Below are positions 27,146 through 34,310 of a DNA stretch of 34,310 bases, piece after piece. This DNA comes from Bradyrhizobium sp. ORS 375 (GTDB taxonomy: Bacteria > Pseudomonadota > Alphaproteobacteria > Rhizobiales > Xanthobacteraceae): positions 1 through 34,310 of the forward strand of contig NZ_CAFI01000097.1 of NCBI RefSeq assembly GCF_000239775.1. The letters run 5' to 3'. The notes under the pieces are model-generated. The model saw nothing but the letters and a program-made list of their open reading frames with translations. It searched no databases and was not told the origin of the DNA. Positions within the stretch are counted from its first letter, which is position 1, and the number at the start of each line of letters is the position of its first letter. Position numbers and translations under genes: made by a program.

Positions 27146-29185
27146 ATGTCTGCGCAATTTGCGCCGCAGTCGCGGCGTGGCAATTTTCTGACCCTGCGTT
27201 TCCGGGCCAAGATCTTTCTGGGCTTTGCGATCGTGCTGGCCATCTCGGCCGTCAGCATCGGCTTCGCCTATGTCGGGTTCGAGAAGGTGGCCGCCGCCGT
27301 CGCATCCTACCGGATGAGCGTTGCCGAGGCCGATGCGGCCAGGACCATCGATCGCGAGCTCGTCTCGTATCAGGCCCTCGTGCGCTATTTTGCCCTGACC
27401 GGCAAGCCGGAGGACGAGGCGGCCGCCACGGCGGCCCAGCAGTCGGTGCAGGCCGCGATCGACAAGTCGATGGCCGCGACCAGCGCGGCCGATCGCCGGG
27501 CCCAGCTCGGCAAGCTGCAGGCGCAGTTTCAGACCTTCGCCAAGATCTTCTCCGACATTGTCACCCTGACCCGCGACAATGCCAAGCTGGCGAGCGACCA
27601 GATCGGGATCGTCGGCAACAAGATCCGCTTCAAGTTCGACGATCTGGCCGACACTGCGGCGCTGGCGGGCCTGCCCACGGTGCAGACCACTGCCAAGGAC
27701 CTCACCGGTCAGTATCTCACCGCATCCGCCCTGGTCGGCACTTTCCTGGCCAAGCCGGATCCGAAGACGGCCGATGGCGCCATCGCGCGGACCCGCTTCC
27801 TCGAGACCTCGCTGGTCACGATTTATGCCAATGACGAGAAGATCACCCAGCGCGTCACCGAGCTCGGCGAGCTCATCAAGCAGTATCGCGCCGCCTTCAT
27901 CAAGTTTTCGGAGAACTCCAAGACCCTCGCCAAGCTGGTGCAGGACATGGGCGGCGCCGCCACCGAGATCCTCACGCTTTCGAACGGGCTGCGGTCCGAT
28001 CTCGCCGCCGACCAGCAGCGCATCGAGGCGTCCACCAACGGCACCATCGCCGACATCGAGCGGCTGATCGCGATCCTGGCCGTCGGCGGCCTGGCGCTGG
28101 GCGCCGCGCTGGCCCTGATGCTCGGCAACGGGATTTCCAGGCCGATGATCACGATGTGCAAGGCGATGCGCGAGCTTGCCTCCGGCAATTTCGATGTCCG
28201 TCTGCCCGGTCTTGGCCGCGCCGACGAGATCGGCGAGATGGCCGCGGCCGTCGAGGATTTCAAGTTGCAGGCGGTGGCCAAGGCGGAGCGCGACGCGGCG
28301 TCGCAGGACGCCCAGAACAAGGCGGCCGGTGCGGCGCGCCGGGCCGAGCTGATTCGCTTCGCCGACGAGTTCGAAGCCGCCGTCGGCTCGATCGTGTCCA
28401 ACGTATCGACCTCGGCGCAGCAGCTCGAGCATGCCGCCTCGACCCTGACCCAGACGGCCGAAACGACGCAGTCGCTGGCGAGCCGCGTCAGCGGCACCTC
28501 CGACCAGGCCACGGGCCGCATCCAGTCGGTGGCGAGCGCGACCGACGAGCTGTCGGCCTCGGTCAACGAGATCGGCCGCCAGGTGCGGGAGTCCAACCGC
28601 ATTGCCGAGTCCGCCGTGATGCAGGCCGAGGAGACCGACGGCCGCATCGGCAAGCTGTCGCGCGCGGCGCAGGAGATCGGCGATGTCGTCAAGCTGATCA
28701 CCGCGATCGCCGAGCAGACCAATCTGCTGGCGCTGAACGCCACCATCGAGGCCGCGCGCGCCGGCGATGCCGGCCGCGGCTTTGCGGTCGTCGCCTCCGA
28801 GGTGAAGTCGCTGGCCGAGCAGACCGCCAAGGCCACCGACGACATCTCCAACCACATCTCCGGCATGCAGGCGGCCACCCAGGAGTCGGTCGCGGCGATC
28901 AAGCAGATCGGTGGCACCATCCGCCAGATCTCCACCATCGCCTCGTCGATCGCGACCGCGGTCGAGCAGCAGGGCGGCGCGACGCAGGAGATCGCCAAGA
29001 ACGTGCAGAGCGTGGCGGCCGGCACGCAGGCGGCGGCCAGCGACATCACCCAGGTCAATCGCGGCGCGACCCAGACCGGCGAGGCTTCCGAGGAGGTGCT
29101 GCGCTCGGCCCAGTCGCTGTCCTCGGAGAGCGCCCGGCTGCGCGAGGAGCTGAATCGGTTCATGGCGAATATCCGCGCGGCGTAG
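27146..29185 (+). CDS. Methyl-accepting chemotaxis protein
   Basis: A 679-residue transmembrane chemoreceptor. TM1 is at about 20-43 ([20 protein letters not shown]), followed by a helical periplasmic sensor (about 44-305), TM2 (about 308-330), HAMP (about 331-384) and the signalling domain (about 400-670). The conserved hairpin tip that contacts CheA/CheW is present ([20 protein letters not shown]). The periplasmic part resembles four-helix-bundle sensors; its ligand is unknown. The C terminus (RFMANIRAA) lacks a CheR-docking pentapeptide. I chose the ATG at 27146, which places TM1 near the N terminus; upstream in-frame codons are not protein-like. No che genes are nearby, so it is an orphan receptor. 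Confidence 0.93.
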   Translation: MSAQFAPQSRRGNFLTLRFRAKIFLGFAIVLAISAVSIGFAYVGFEKVAAAVASYRMSVAEADAARTIDRELVSYQALVRYFALTGKPEDEAAATAAQQSVQAAIDKSMAATSAADRRAQLGKLQAQFQTFAKIFSDIVTLTRDNAKLASDQIGIVGNKIRFKFDDLADTAALAGLPTVQTTAKDLTGQYLTASALVGTFLAKPDPKTADGAIARTRFLETSLVTIYANDEKITQRVTELGELIKQYRAAFIKFSENSKTLAKLVQDMGGAATEILTLSNGLRSDLAADQQRIEASTNGTIADIERLIAILAVGGLALGAALALMLGNGISRPMITMCKAMRELASGNFDVRLPGLGRADEIGEMAAAVEDFKLQAVAKAERDAASQDAQNKAAGAARRAELIRFADEFEAAVGSIVSNVSTSAQQLEHAASTLTQTAETTQSLASRVSGTSDQATGRIQSVASATDELSASVNEIGRQVRESNRIAESAVMQAEETDGRIGKLSRAAQEIGDVVKLITAIAEQTNLLALNATIEAARAGDAGRGFAVVASEVKSLAEQTAKATDDISNHISGMQAATQESVAAIKQIGGTIRQISTIASSIATAVEQQGGATQEIAKNVQSVAAGTQAAASDITQVNRGATQTGEASEEVLRSAQSLSSESARLREELNRFMANIRAA

Positions 29186-29251
29186 GGACGCGCTGCGGTC
29201 ACCTGCAGCGCCTTGCCGGTGAGACTGAACCTGCTCGCGACGCATTCCGCC

Positions 29252-29384
29252 GTCGTCCCCGCGAACGCGGGGACCCATACGCCGCAGCAGTCGTGTGATA
29301 GGCGGTACTGATTGCGTGCCCAGATCCGGCATCACGCGGTATGGATCCCGGGTCGCGCTCGCTATGCTCGCTTGCCCGGGACGA
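29252..29384. repeat. GTCGTCCCCGC palindromic repeat
   Basis: The left end GTCGTCCCCGCGAACGCGGGGAC contains a CCCCGCG/CGCGGGG hairpin, and the right end TATGGATCCCGGG...GCCCGGGACGA mirrors it. It is the third member of the class seen at 12340 and 21367. It lies between the chemoreceptor and MFS genes. Confidence 0.8.
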
Positions 29385-29473
29385 TAGTCGAGGGTGATGC
29401 TGCAGCCGGGTTGCAAAGATCGCCTATGAAAGGAGCTCAGCCGGACGAAGCCTTGTTCCCGCCCCGGGTTCCG

Positions 29474-29498
29474 GGAACCCCGCGCCGACCGAGACGTT
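29474..29498 (+). promoter_or_regulatory. EcfG (general stress response) promoter upstream of MFS-otsB
   Basis: GGAAC (29474-29478), 16 bases, then CGTT (29495-29498). This is an exact match to the alphaproteobacterial EcfG consensus GGAAC-N16/17-CGTT. It points at the MFS gene, with a predicted leader of about 85 bases. The -35 element lies inside the palindrome 29466-29480. otsA has its own similar promoter, which strengthens the call. Confidence 0.65.
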
Positions 29499-29589
29499 GG
29501 GTCGCAGCGGTGGGACATCGCTGCCGCATTTGCTTCATCCTCTCCGGTCAAGCTCTCGGTGCCGTCTCGCGCCGTCGCAGTGGGATTCC

Positions 29590-31101
29590 ATGGCACCCCG
29601 GCAGGCAACCTATCCCCATCTCCGCGTCATCAGCTCGGCGCCACAATCCGGCGAGCCCACGCGCGAGCCTTCGGATGACCGCATCATCGAGACCAACATC
29701 CCCGCGCGGCTCGACGACCTCCGCTGGAGCCCGTTCCACACCCGCGTGGTGCTGGCGCTCGGCATCACCTGGGTGCTCGACGGGCTCGAGGTGACGCTCG
29801 CCGGCGCGCTGTCGGGCGCGCTCAAGCAGAGCCCGAGCCTGCACTTCTCCAATCTCGACATCGGGCTCGCCAACAGCGCCTATCTCGCCGGCGCGGTGCT
29901 CGGCGCGCTCGGCTTCGGCTGGCTGACCGACCGCATCGGCCGCAGAAAACTGTTCTTCATCACGCTGGCGCTCTATCTGTCGGCGACGGCTGCGACCGCC
30001 TTGTCCTGGAATGTCGCGACCTACGCACTGTTCCGCTTCCTCACCGGCGCCGGAATCGGCGGCGAGTACACCGCCATCAACTCGACGATCCAGGAGCTGG
30101 TGCCGGCGCGCTATCGCGGCTGGACCGACCTGATGATCAACGGCAGCTTCTGGCTTGGCGCAGCGCTCGGTGCGGCCGGTGCGATCGTGCTGCTCGATCC
30201 CGCCTTCGCCGGGCCCGATGTCGGCTGGCGGCTGGCCTACGGCATCGGCGCCTGTCTCGGCCTCGTCGTGCTGATCATGCGGATGTGGATTCCGGAGAGC
30301 CCGCGCTGGCTGATGATCCACGGCCACCCGGATGAGGCGCATGACATCGTCGTCGCGATCGAGCGTGAGGTCACCGGCCATGACCGCGAGGCGCGCGCGA
30401 ACGCGCTGCCCAAGATGAAGCTGCGCATGCGCGACCACACGCCGCTTGGCGAGGTCGCACGCACGCTGTTCTCGGTGTATCGCCAGCGCTCCCTCGTCGG
30501 CCTCACCTTGATGGTCGCGCAGGCGTTCTTCTACAACGCGATCTTCTTCACCTTCGCGCTGGTGCTGACCGACTTCTACGGCATCAAGTCCGACCATGTC
30601 GGCTGGTACATCCTGCCGTTCGCCGCAGGCAACGTGCTCGGGCCGCTGCTGCTCGGTCGTCTGTTCGACACGCTCGGCCGCCGCGCCATGATCACCTTCA
30701 CCTACGGCGTATCAGGCATATTGCTGGCGCTGACCGGCTATCTGTTCTCGATCGGCGTGCTGAGCGCGCAGACGCAGACGGCGGCCTGGATGGTGATCTT
30801 CTTCTTTGCATCGCCCGCGGCGAGCGCCGCCTATCTCACCGTGTCGGAGAACTTTCCGCTCGAGGTGCGCGCGCTCGCGATCGCGCTGTTTTATGCGATC
30901 GGGACTGGCATCGGCGGCGTCGCCGGCCCCGCGCTGTTCGGCGCGCTGCTCGACAGCGGCGCGCGCAGCGCTGTGTTCGCCGGCTATCTGTTCGGCGCGG
31001 CCTTGATGGGCGTGGCGGCGCTCGTCGCCTGGCGGTACGCTATCGCGGCCGAACGCAAATCGCTCGAGCAGGTCGCACGTCCGCTCGCCGTGATGGAGTA
31101 G
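29590..31101 (+). CDS. MFS transporter (metabolite:H+ symporter-like)
   Basis: A 503-residue, 12-helix major facilitator protein. Motifs include GLEVTLAGALSGALK in TM1, the loop 2-3 motif GWLTDRIGRRKLFF, and GAGIGGEYTAINSTIQELVP in TM4. These are typical of the sugar-porter/metabolite-symporter branch. The ATG at 29590 follows GTGGGA; the longer open frame upstream covers the promoter. Its stop lies 3 bp before otsB, so the two form an operon, probably under the EcfG-type promoter. Transport of a sugar or compatible solute connected with trehalose is suggested by context only. Confidence 0.9.
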   Translation: MAPRQATYPHLRVISSAPQSGEPTREPSDDRIIETNIPARLDDLRWSPFHTRVVLALGITWVLDGLEVTLAGALSGALKQSPSLHFSNLDIGLANSAYLAGAVLGALGFGWLTDRIGRRKLFFITLALYLSATAATALSWNVATYALFRFLTGAGIGGEYTAINSTIQELVPARYRGWTDLMINGSFWLGAALGAAGAIVLLDPAFAGPDVGWRLAYGIGACLGLVVLIMRMWIPESPRWLMIHGHPDEAHDIVVAIEREVTGHDREARANALPKMKLRMRDHTPLGEVARTLFSVYRQRSLVGLTLMVAQAFFYNAIFFTFALVLTDFYGIKSDHVGWYILPFAAGNVLGPLLLGRLFDTLGRRAMITFTYGVSGILLALTGYLFSIGVLSAQTQTAAWMVIFFFASPAASAAYLTVSENFPLEVRALAIALFYAIGTGIGGVAGPALFGALLDSGARSAVFAGYLFGAALMGVAALVAWRYAIAAERKSLEQVARPLAVME

Positions 31102-31104
31102 TCG

Positions 31105-31905
31105 ATGACGTCAGAGAATTCCGGCCTGATCGCATCCGATGCGTCCGAGCCCGCGGAGATCGTCCCCGCGCCGGCGAGCCTGGTGCCGCATCTGCGCGAG
31201 GTCGCAATCCTGCTCGACATCGACGGCACCTTGCTCGATCTCGCGCCGACGCCGCGCGAGGTGTGGGTGCCGCCGGCCTTGGCCGAGACGCTGAAGACCT
31301 TGATGCAGCGAACGTCGGGTGCGCTCGCTTTGGTGTCCGGCCGCTCGCTCAACGACATCGATCTCATCTTCGCGCCGGATGTCTACCCCGCGGTGGGCGG
31401 CCATGGCGCGGAGATGCGGCTCGCCGGCGGCAGCGAAGCCGACTCCGTCAAGGCGCCGCCGCTCGACAAGGAGCTGAAGCGCAGGCTGGCGGCGATCGCC
31501 AAGCTCAGCCAGGGCATTCTGCTCGAGGACAAGGGCTACTCGCTTGCATTGCATTATCGCCTCGCGCCGCAGGCCGAGCAGGCGATCTATGACGAGGTCT
31601 CGCGCATCCGCGCGGAGCTGCCGGAGGCGCCGATCGAGGTGCTGCCCGGCAAATGCGTGTGTGAGATCAAGCCGGCCGGCTTCACCAAGGCGAGCGGCGT
31701 GCGCGAGCTGATGCGCCACGCGCCGTTCAAGGGCCGCAAGCCGTTCTTCATCGGCGACGACGTCACTGACGAGTCGGTGTTCGCGATCATGCCCGATTTT
31801 GCCGGCCTGTCGTTCTCGGTCGGACGGCGGGCGCTCGGCGTCGACGGACATTTCGATGCGCCGAACGACGTGCGCGCATTCCTTGCACGGCTCGCCGGAC
31901 GCTGA
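31105..31905 (+). CDS. otsB: Trehalose-6-phosphate phosphatase
   Basis: A 266-residue HAD-superfamily phosphatase releasing trehalose from trehalose-6-phosphate in the cytoplasm. The nucleophile motif is LLDIDGTLLDLAPTP, with D38 and D40. The second motif includes LVSGRSLNDID, and the last motif is FIGDDVTDESVF, with the metal-binding Asp pair. The cap residues GGHGAEMR and EDKGYSLALHYR are family signatures. It starts 3 bp after the MFS stop. otsA follows 232 bp downstream with its own promoter-like sequence. Confidence 0.95.
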   Translation: MTSENSGLIASDASEPAEIVPAPASLVPHLREVAILLDIDGTLLDLAPTPREVWVPPALAETLKTLMQRTSGALALVSGRSLNDIDLIFAPDVYPAVGGHGAEMRLAGGSEADSVKAPPLDKELKRRLAAIAKLSQGILLEDKGYSLALHYRLAPQAEQAIYDEVSRIRAELPEAPIEVLPGKCVCEIKPAGFTKASGVRELMRHAPFKGRKPFFIGDDVTDESVFAIMPDFAGLSFSVGRRALGVDGHFDAPNDVRAFLARLAGR

Positions 31906-32084
31906 ACTAACAGGATGATCGAGGCAGCAGCGAGCACGGTGGTAGTTCCTTCGTTAGTTCCATCTGCGTGAGGTTCGCAGTTGTCCTCCGCTGCTTTTGA
32001 TTAGAAATGCTCTGACTTGCACCGCGCTGTGATTACACCGCGCCGCTGCCCGAATTTGGTTTCAATTGGTTGAAAGGGTGGCCC

Positions 32085-32109
32085 GGAACCATATTGATGA
32101 ACAGCTGTT
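32085..32109 (+). promoter_or_regulatory. EcfG-type promoter upstream of otsA
   Basis: GGAAC (32085-32089), 17 bases, then GTT (32107-32109; the base before is T, not C). The predicted start of transcription at about 32115-32118 gives a leader of roughly 20 bases containing AGGAGGGG before the GTG at 32138. otsA is a known general-stress target in several alphaproteobacteria, which supports the reading. Confidence 0.6.
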
Positions 32110-32137
32110 AACCGACATGACCAACAGGAGGGGAGCT

Positions 32138-33595
32138 GTGAACCTCGTCGTGGTTTCGAATCGGGTGGCGCGTGGCAAAGCCAACGAGCCAATGACCGGC
32201 GGACTTGCGGCAGCCCTGCTGCCCGTTGTGGAAAATTCCGGAGCAGTTTGGGTGGGTTCCTCGGGTCGGGTGCGCGACGGTGCGCAGGCGGAACCGATCG
32301 CGCAGATCGAACAGCTCGGTGCAGGCGCGCTGGCGCTGCTGGACCTGCCGGCCGCGCACTACGCCGGCTACTACGAAGGCTTCGCCAATTCCGCGCTGTG
32401 GCCGGCGCTGCATTCTCGCAGCGATTTGATTCGCGTGTCACAGGACGACTACAATTCCTATCGCGAGGTGAACGCGTTCGTCGCGCGTGCGCTGCTCAAG
32501 TTCCAGAAACCGGATACGCTGTTCTGGATCCAGGACTATCACTTCCTCTCGCTCGGTGCGGAGCTGCGCACGCTCGGCGTGAAGAGCCCGATCGGCTTCT
32601 TCCTGCATACGCCCTGGCCGGCGCGCAGCGTCATCGACAGCGTGCCGAATCACGGCGAGCTCGTCACCGCGATGCTGGCCTACGATCTGATCGGCTTCCA
32701 GACCGAGGACGATCGCGAGAACTTCAGTGCCTGCTTGCGCGCGGATCTCGGCCTGCAGGTCCGCGACGGCGTCGTTCGCTCGCGCCACGGCCGGACCCGT
32801 CTCGCCGTATTCCCGATCGGCATCGATGCCGACAAATTCGCGCAGCAGGCGGCCAAGGCGGCGTCGCATCCGGATGTGTCGCGGCTGCGCCGCAGCCTGC
32901 ACGGCGAGAAGCTCGCGATCGGCGTCGATCGGCTCGACTACTCGAAGGGCCTCGTCAACCGCATCAACGCCTTCGACCGGATGTGGACGATGCATCCGAC
33001 CCTGCTGCGCGCCGCGTCGCTGCTGCAGATCGCGACGCCGTCGCGGGAATCGATCGAGGCCTATGGCAATCTGCAGAGCGAGGTCGCGCGACTCGTCAGC
33101 GAGGTCAACGGCCGCCATGGCGAGGTCGACTGGACGCCGATCCGCTATCTCAACAAGGGCTATGGCCAGGGCGTGCTGGCCGGCCTCTATCGCAGCGCGC
33201 AGGTCGGCGTCGTCACGCCGCTGCATGACGGCATGAACCTGGTCGCCAAGGAGTATGTCGCGGCCCAGAGCCCGGTCGATCCCGGCGTGCTGGTGCTGTC
33301 AAAATTCGCCGGCGCCGCCAACGAGCTCGATGCAGCGCTGCTGGTCAATCCGCACGACATCGACGGCATGGCGCGGACGATCGCGATGGCGCTGGCGATG
33401 CCGCTCAACGAGCGCCGGATGCGTTACGAGATCCTGATGGCCAAGCTACGCCGTCATTCGATTCAGCAATGGTTCGCCGACTTCGTCGACGCGCTGCAGG
33501 ACGACGGCCTCCAGGACGAGATCGAACCGCTGCCGGCGGCGCCGGCCGGCTTCCTCACCAGCCGCCTCGCCTCGTCGGGCGCCCGATATCACTGA
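32138..33595 (+). CDS. otsA: Trehalose-6-phosphate synthase
   Basis: A 485-residue GT20 glycosyltransferase joining UDP-glucose and glucose-6-phosphate. Motifs are the N-terminal VVVSNRVARG and MTGGLAAALLPV loop, WIQDYHFLSLGAELR, GFFLHTPWPA, GVDRLDYSKGLVNRINAFDR with the Arg/Lys that bind the nucleotide-sugar phosphates, and PLHDGMNLVAKEYVAAQ. The GTG at 32138 has AGGAGGGG at good spacing and makes the protein begin MNLVVVSNRV. An ATG at 32117 lies at the predicted transcription start and lacks a ribosome site. It works with OtsB upstream; separate promoters could allow unequal dosage. Confidence 0.95.
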   Translation: MNLVVVSNRVARGKANEPMTGGLAAALLPVVENSGAVWVGSSGRVRDGAQAEPIAQIEQLGAGALALLDLPAAHYAGYYEGFANSALWPALHSRSDLIRVSQDDYNSYREVNAFVARALLKFQKPDTLFWIQDYHFLSLGAELRTLGVKSPIGFFLHTPWPARSVIDSVPNHGELVTAMLAYDLIGFQTEDDRENFSACLRADLGLQVRDGVVRSRHGRTRLAVFPIGIDADKFAQQAAKAASHPDVSRLRRSLHGEKLAIGVDRLDYSKGLVNRINAFDRMWTMHPTLLRAASLLQIATPSRESIEAYGNLQSEVARLVSEVNGRHGEVDWTPIRYLNKGYGQGVLAGLYRSAQVGVVTPLHDGMNLVAKEYVAAQSPVDPGVLVLSKFAGAANELDAALLVNPHDIDGMARTIAMALAMPLNERRMRYEILMAKLRRHSIQQWFADFVDALQDDGLQDEIEPLPAAPAGFLTSRLASSGARYH

Positions 33596-33602
33596 GCCGA
33601 TC

Positions 33603-33626
33603 GGAGAGGGCGTGCGCGCCGTCTCC
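33603..33626. terminator. Possible bidirectional hairpin between convergent genes
   Basis: GGAGAGGGCG and the matching CGCCGTCTCC side form a 10-bp stem with one mismatch around a 4-base loop. It lies directly after otsA and 4 bp before the end of the convergent secreted-protein gene. No T-run follows, so termination is tentative. Confidence 0.4.
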
Positions 33627-33629
33627 TGC

Positions 33630-33989
33630 TCAGTGGCAATACGACACGCCCTCCAGCACGGCGCAGCGCAGCTTGTTCGGCGAGCTCGGATTGTCCATCG
33701 GCACCATCCCGTTGCCCTGGCCGACGAACACGCCGGGCCCGACCACGACCGAGGCCTTGTTGCCGACGATGACCGACGGGTGCGGCTTGAGGCTGGACTT
33801 GGTCCCGTCCGGCCAAAGGATGGCGTCGCCCTGCCAGATCCCCTTGCGGCCGTCGTCGCAGGTTACGTCGACGCCTTGTCGCGTGCACTGGTCGGCCCGG
33901 GCCGCGCCAGCACCGGCGATGCTGAGCACGACGGTCAGGAGGAGGGCGCGGCAAGCGGGGGTAGACCAGGCAGGAGTGGACAACGGCAT
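33630..33989 (-). CDS. Small secreted protein of unknown function
   Basis: A 119-residue protein with a signal peptide of about 32 residues (hydrophobic ALLLTVVLSIAGAGA, then ARA before DQC). The mature part of about 87 residues has four cysteines: two near the start (DQC, VTC) and two at the end (LRC, SYC), consistent with two disulfides. Other recognisable stretches are GKGIWQGDAILWPDG-like (seen as KGIWQGDAILWPDG) and VVVGPGVFVGQGNG, which look beta-rich. I do not recognise the family. The ATG at 33989 follows GAGGA. It converges with otsA. Confidence 0.8.
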   Translation of the reverse strand: MPLSTPAWSTPACRALLLTVVLSIAGAGAARADQCTRQGVDVTCDDGRKGIWQGDAILWPDGTKSSLKPHPSVIVGNKASVVVGPGVFVGQGNGMVPMDNPSSPNKLRCAVLEGVSYCH

Positions 33990-34209
33990 GGCAGGTCCTC
34001 AGGCGCGGCGCTCGGGCATGTCAGCGCAAATCAGTGGTCGTGGCAGTGCGGCCGCCGGTTCACCGGCCTGCGCCAGCGCCGGGAAGCTCCAAATCGGGCT
34101 CCGCCCCCGGCCAGATTGGTGATTTTTATCAGCGATTTGGGGGAAATTTGGCCCGGACGCCTCCGCCCCGCTTGCAAAACGCCCCCGACCCCGCCAAGAG
34201 AGGGCCGCC
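33990..34209. other. Intergenic region before tRNA-Ser
   Basis: 220 bp without a convincing gene. It should contain the leftward promoter for the secreted protein and the rightward tRNA promoter. I saw no clear -35/-10 pair; TTGCAA (34172-34177) is a weak candidate -35 for the tRNA. Confidence 0.3.
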
Positions 34210-34299
34210 GGAGAGATGGCCGAGTGGCTTAAGGCGCACGCTTGGAAAGCGTGTGTGCGGGAAACCGTACCGTGGGTTCGAATCCCACTCTCTCCGCCA
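34210..34299 (+). tRNA. tRNA-Ser (anticodon GGA)
   Basis: A 90-base tRNA. The acceptor stem GGAGAGA (34210-34216) pairs with TCTCTCC (34289-34295), followed by discriminator G and an encoded CCA. The anticodon stem CACGC/GCGTG encloses TTGGAAA with GGA at 34244-34246, reading UCC and UCU. The long variable arm (TGTGCGGGAAACCGTACC region) is the class II feature of serine tRNAs, and the T loop GTGGGTTCGAATCCCAC is canonical. Confidence 0.97.
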
Positions 34300-34310
34300 C
34301 GAGATTTTCT

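Larger units (their letters stand above)
29186..29589. other. Intergenic region upstream of the MFS-otsB operon
   Basis: 404 bp without a gene. It holds a palindromic repeat (29252-29384), a perfect 15-bp palindrome GGGTTCCGGGAACCC (29466-29480) and an EcfG-type promoter overlapping it (29474-29498). Confidence 0.7.

Noticed and set aside
27041-29608. An 855-codon open frame on the minus strand opposite the chemotaxis receptor
   Set aside because: It is Arg/Gly/Asp/Leu-rich with no domain character and lies antisense to a clear chemoreceptor. Such frames are expected in GC-rich DNA.

Overview
The window looks like chromosomal DNA of a Bradyrhizobium-type alphaproteobacterium (Bradyrhizobiaceae). 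This rests on uniformly GC-rich coding sequence with long antisense shadow frames, on protein families and gene order, and on several dispersed intergenic palindromes I recognise from that family (GTCATTGCGAG..., GTCATTCCGGG..., GTCGTCCC..., CGTAGGATGGGCAAAGG...). No phage, transposase, integrase or CRISPR array was seen. The species cannot be fixed from sequence reading alone.

Layout. 1-3722: the 3' end of an RND periplasmic adaptor and its complete RND permease, overlapping by one base. 3735-5369 (minus): a family-39 membrane glycosyltransferase. 5626-6300 (minus): a CRP-type regulator with the cAMP-binding cassette and the CRP DNA-reading residues. It is divergent from an AsmA-like protein (6515-8659), with a CRP-like TGTGT-N6-TCACA site between them. 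Next is a membrane-bound class III nucleotide cyclase (Cache-like sensor, HAMP, GAF, cyclase; 8924-11374). 11375-12779 is about 1.4 kb without a convincing gene, packed with structured repeats.

12780-21320 is an aromatic (tyrosine/homogentisate) catabolic island. A MarR-type regulator is divergent from an operon encoding a flavin hydroxylase, a small DUF2783 protein, a metallo-beta-lactamase-fold protein lacking one complete metal site, homogentisate 1,2-dioxygenase (hmgA) and fumarylacetoacetase (fahA). A small Cys-rich protein and an Lrp/AsnC regulator follow on the minus strand. The Lrp gene is divergent from 4-hydroxyphenylpyruvate dioxygenase (hppD). Together these convert 4-hydroxyphenylpyruvate to homogentisate, maleylacetoacetate, fumarylacetoacetate, and then fumarate plus acetoacetate. 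No maleylacetoacetate isomerase is present. The flavoprotein/DUF2783 pair may be a second entry into homogentisate, comparable to 3-hydroxyphenylacetate 6-hydroxylase.

21569-26843 (minus): an alpha-methylacyl-CoA racemase-like CaiB/BaiF protein, then a three-subunit molybdenum hydroxylase transcribed small, large, medium. The large subunit carries the form II (AYRGAGR) loop, so it should not be called a proven CO dehydrogenase. 27146-29185: a methyl-accepting chemotaxis protein. 29590-33595: an MFS transporter and trehalose-6-phosphate phosphatase (otsB) in one operon, then trehalose-6-phosphate synthase (otsA). Both transcription units are preceded by good matches to the alphaproteobacterial general-stress (EcfG) promoter, which suggests stress-induced trehalose synthesis. 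The window closes with a small secreted protein (minus) and tRNA-Ser(GGA).

The most promising undescribed element is the flavoprotein/DUF2783/degenerate-MBL trio, translationally linked to hmgA and controlled from a promoter with a MarR-type palindrome at the start site. The two EcfG-type promoters and the CRP/cyclase neighbourhood are also worth testing.
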